A DNA stretch of 64,000 bases from Lunatimonas sp. (lineage in GTDB: Bacteria > Bacteroidota > Bacteroidia > Cytophagales > Cyclobacteriaceae). Shown here one piece after another: positions 62,310 through 64,000 of this stretch. A model generated the notes under the pieces. That model made no database searches. It was not told where the DNA came from and saw nothing but the letters and a program-made list of their open reading frames with translations. How positions within the stretch are numbered: the stretch's first letter is position 1; every line of letters starts with the position of its first letter. The stretch spans positions 1 through 64,000 of the forward strand of contig NZ_JAFIEU010000026.1 of the NCBI RefSeq assembly GCF_020832325.1. The letters are read 5' to 3'. Position numbers and translations under genes: made by a program.

Positions 62310-62345
62310 AACCCCCAATCGGGCTTACCAGACTGGGGGTTTTTC
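62310..62345. terminator. Bidirectional terminator
   Basis: AACCCCCAATC pairs with GACTGGGGGTT with one mismatch, 10-base loop, T-run on the plus strand. Serves the M3 gene and the small convergent gene. Confidence 0.8.
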
Positions 62346-62387
62346 TATTTACGGAGTAGGCGAAAGCTGGATGAGGTTTCTATTGCT

Positions 62388-62567
62388 TCATTCCTGTTTA
62401 GCCCGAAGATCCTTTAGCAGGGAGATCGCTGTAAACAACATGGCTGCGGTAAGCAGGACCACCACGGTGAGGCTTGCCCAGCCATACAGGTAGCCAACCC
62501 AGCCGGCGAGTACGAGAAGCAGGATAAAGAGAAGAAGTGATTTTCTAGCAGAAGACAAGTCTTTCAT
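62388..62567 (-). CDS. Small two-helix membrane protein
   Basis: 59 residues, intact from ATG at 62567 to TGA at 62388. Two hydrophobic helices (LLLFILLLVLAGWVGYLYG and LTVVVLLTAAMLFTAISLL) are flanked by charged ends (MKDLSSARK; KDLRAKQE). Codon use is normal for the region. Function unknown. It converges on the M3 gene. Confidence 0.6.
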   Translation of the reverse strand: MKDLSSARKSLLLFILLLVLAGWVGYLYGWASLTVVVLLTAAMLFTAISLLKDLRAKQE

Positions 62568-62923
62568 AGGAAAACGGGTTTTTAGACGATTGTACGATAT
62601 ACCTTAGGGCCAATCAACCATCCTGCAAGTAACGTTCAACTAGCAAACGGATGCTGCATGCATGAAAACACCTCATTTTATCCTCCCGTGATGGATTCAA
62701 CGGATTCGAGGCCAATCCCTAAACACAAAGCGTATTGCAAATTTAATCGGTCTGACTGAAAAATAATTTCAGTGTAGCTTCAAGTTTTCTGTCAGCCTGT
62801 GAACTGATTTCTTAGGATTTTGCCTTCTTACGTGGTTTGAATAAAGCTTCCATTGTGACTTTTTATACCGATAACACCTCCAGTCACCTACTATATTTGA
62901 AGTTCTATAGCTAACTTATACCG
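62568..62923. other. Intergenic region upstream of the SLC13 gene
   Basis: About 356 bases with no gene seen. TATATTTG at 62892-62899 is a -7 box candidate 25 bases upstream of the SLC13 start; the nearest upstream TTG (62854) is too far for a standard -33 box. Confidence 0.4.
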
Positions 62924-64000
62924 ATGGAATTGGACATTCAGATAGTGATTGTATTGGCGATCTTGGTAGCCACAGTTATCATGATGGTATTTGAGATATT
63001 TCGCATCGATGTGGTTGCGATCATCACCATGCTTGCCTTGGGCTGGTCGGGTGTATTGACCCCGGATGAAATGCTCAAGGGCTTTTCGTCCAACGCCGTG
63101 ATCTCTATGTTGGCGGTGATGATCTTGGGATATGGAGTCACAACAACCGGGGTAATGGAACGCTTTTCGGAGGCTGTGCTCAAGAAGGTAGGTAACGATA
63201 AAAACAAGATTATCGGATTCCTTGGGCTGTCCGTTGGCACCCTTTCTGCATTTATGCAAAATATCGGAGCTGCAGCCTTGTTTTTGCCCGGAACCTTGGA
63301 TATATCCAGAAAGACCAAAATACCGGCCACCCAATTGATCATGCCGCTTGGCTTTGCAGCTATACTAGGTGGATCTTTGACCATGGTTGGGTCAGGCCAT
63401 TTGATCTTGATCAATGATCTGCTGAAAAATGCTTCCTTGGAACCGTATGCCCTATTTGCGGTCACGCCCGTCGGTGCCGTGTTGCTGATCGCAGGCATCG
63501 TATACTTTTTTCTATTGGGCAATTACATACTGCCCAAGGAGGGAAAAGGTGCAAAGAAAAAATCCGCTCAGGAAAAATTGATTGAGACCTTGCGCCTTCC
63601 CAATAACCTCTGGTATTTTTCGATACAAGAGGGCAGCAGCCTAATCGGTAAGACCACGGAATCTTCCGGAATCTGGAAAGATTTTCGGCTAAACCTCATC
63701 GCCCTAGCCGACGGAGAGGCTGTGGTATACGCACCTTGGAGGGAAACCGTTTTTGCCCAAGGGCAGATAATCGCCTTGTTAGGCTCAGAAAATGAAGCCA
63801 AAAAACTTGCGGAAATCTATGGCTTACAGGAAATCTTCCAACCCGGAATCTTTAACCGTCTCACTAAACCGGATGAATCGGGATTTGCCGAGGTGATTGT
63901 CGGAACGGGATCGGAACTGATCGGTCAGACACTAAGGGACTTTGCCTTCCGGCGAAAATTTGCCCTAGAGCCCCTGATTTTATTCAACAATGGAGAAGAA
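62924..64000 (+). CDS. SLC13/DASS family permease with TrkA_C domain, 5' part
   Basis: Runs off the right edge; 359 codons are visible in one open frame from ATG 62924. The membrane half opens with VIVLAILVATVIMMVFEIFR and has the DASS-type segments MLAVMILGYGVTTTGVMERF, FMQNIGAAALFLP and GGSLTMVGSGHLILIND. From about residue 230 an RCK/TrkA_C-like domain follows (SSLIGKTTESSGI; EVIVGTGSELIGQTLRDF, the second copy). Such proteins move dicarboxylates, sulfate or similar anions with sodium; the substrate is unknown. Confidence 0.88.
   Translation, partial: MELDIQIVIVLAILVATVIMMVFEIFRIDVVAIITMLALGWSGVLTPDEMLKGFSSNAVISMLAVMILGYGVTTTGVMERFSEAVLKKVGNDKNKIIGFLGLSVGTLSAFMQNIGAAALFLPGTLDISRKTKIPATQLIMPLGFAAILGGSLTMVGSGHLILINDLLKNASLEPYALFAVTPVGAVLLIAGIVYFFLLGNYILPKEGKGAKKKSAQEKLIETLRLPNNLWYFSIQEGSSLIGKTTESSGIWKDFRLNLIALADGEAVVYAPWRETVFAQGQIIALLGSENEAKKLAEIYGLQEIFQPGIFNRLTKPDESGFAEVIVGTGSELIGQTLRDFAFRRKFALEPLILFNNGEE

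Noticed and set aside
1-64000. CRISPR arrays, rRNA and tRNA genes
   Set aside because: No regularly spaced repeats with unique spacers, no 16S/23S conserved blocks and no cloverleaf with TTCGANNC were noticed in reading both strands by eye.

Overview
The window reads as a contiguous chromosome segment from a Bacteroidota bacterium, most likely order Cytophagales and near the Cyclobacteriaceae. The basis is the gene content: SusC/FecA-type TonB receptor with a carboxypeptidase-like plug domain, several lipoprotein FKBP isomerases, DUF4286, a CarH/CrtZ/CruF carotenoid cluster, exported gluconate-dehydrogenase-type oxidoreductases and DUF885/M14/M3/DUF5117-type secreted peptidases. TAnnTTTG-like promoter boxes and the lack of Shine-Dalgarno sites agree with this. 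No rRNA, tRNA or CRISPR array was seen.

Layout. 1-8.6 kb: a DoxX membrane protein, a tripartite RND efflux operon (TolC, RND pump, adaptor), then a REP-associated tyrosine transposase (RAYT) surrounded by REP-type double hairpins, and an AraC regulator. 9.1-14.7 kb: a DUF5117-type metalloprotease, the molybdate importer modABC, an ICMT-like methyltransferase and a small membrane protein. 14.7-25.2 kb: a Kazal-domain lipoprotein, a GH140-like hydrolase, a DUF885 peptidase-like protein, ndk divergent from nrnA and three FKBP lipoproteins, a nitroreductase, and a TonB receptor with a possible cobalamin riboswitch. 25.4-33.8 kb: an exported GMC oxidoreductase with its gamma subunit, SlyD, secreted proteins, a second DoxX and a lipoprotein/kelch pair.

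34.1-36.7 kb is a small A+T-rich island. A vsr mismatch endonuclease gene is split in two by a Fic gene carrying large palindromes in its promoter region, and an orphan HNH endonuclease follows. 37.2-42.9 kb is a five-gene operon whose products all appear to be exported: a PQQ-type dehydrogenase/cytochrome c, a CBM9-like protein, a RidA protein, a Tat-exported SelA-like PLP enzyme and a metal-dependent amidohydrolase. I read it as a periplasmic pathway for an amino-sugar acid or similar compound; this is the most unusual system in the window.

43.1-45.2 kb: cruF-crtZ-carH, in which an adenosylcobalamin photoreceptor-type repressor is co-transcribed with carotenoid genes. 45.3-64.0 kb: DUF4286, an M14 carboxypeptidase, a TIGR01777 epimerase, a CLC chloride channel, a Kv-type channel with a zinc ribbon, a secreted nuclease/phosphatase-fold protein, an acyltransferase, an MscS channel, an AONS-like PLP enzyme paired with a dipeptide epimerase, an M3 peptidase lipoprotein, a 59-residue membrane protein and the 5' part of an SLC13 transporter that runs off the right edge.
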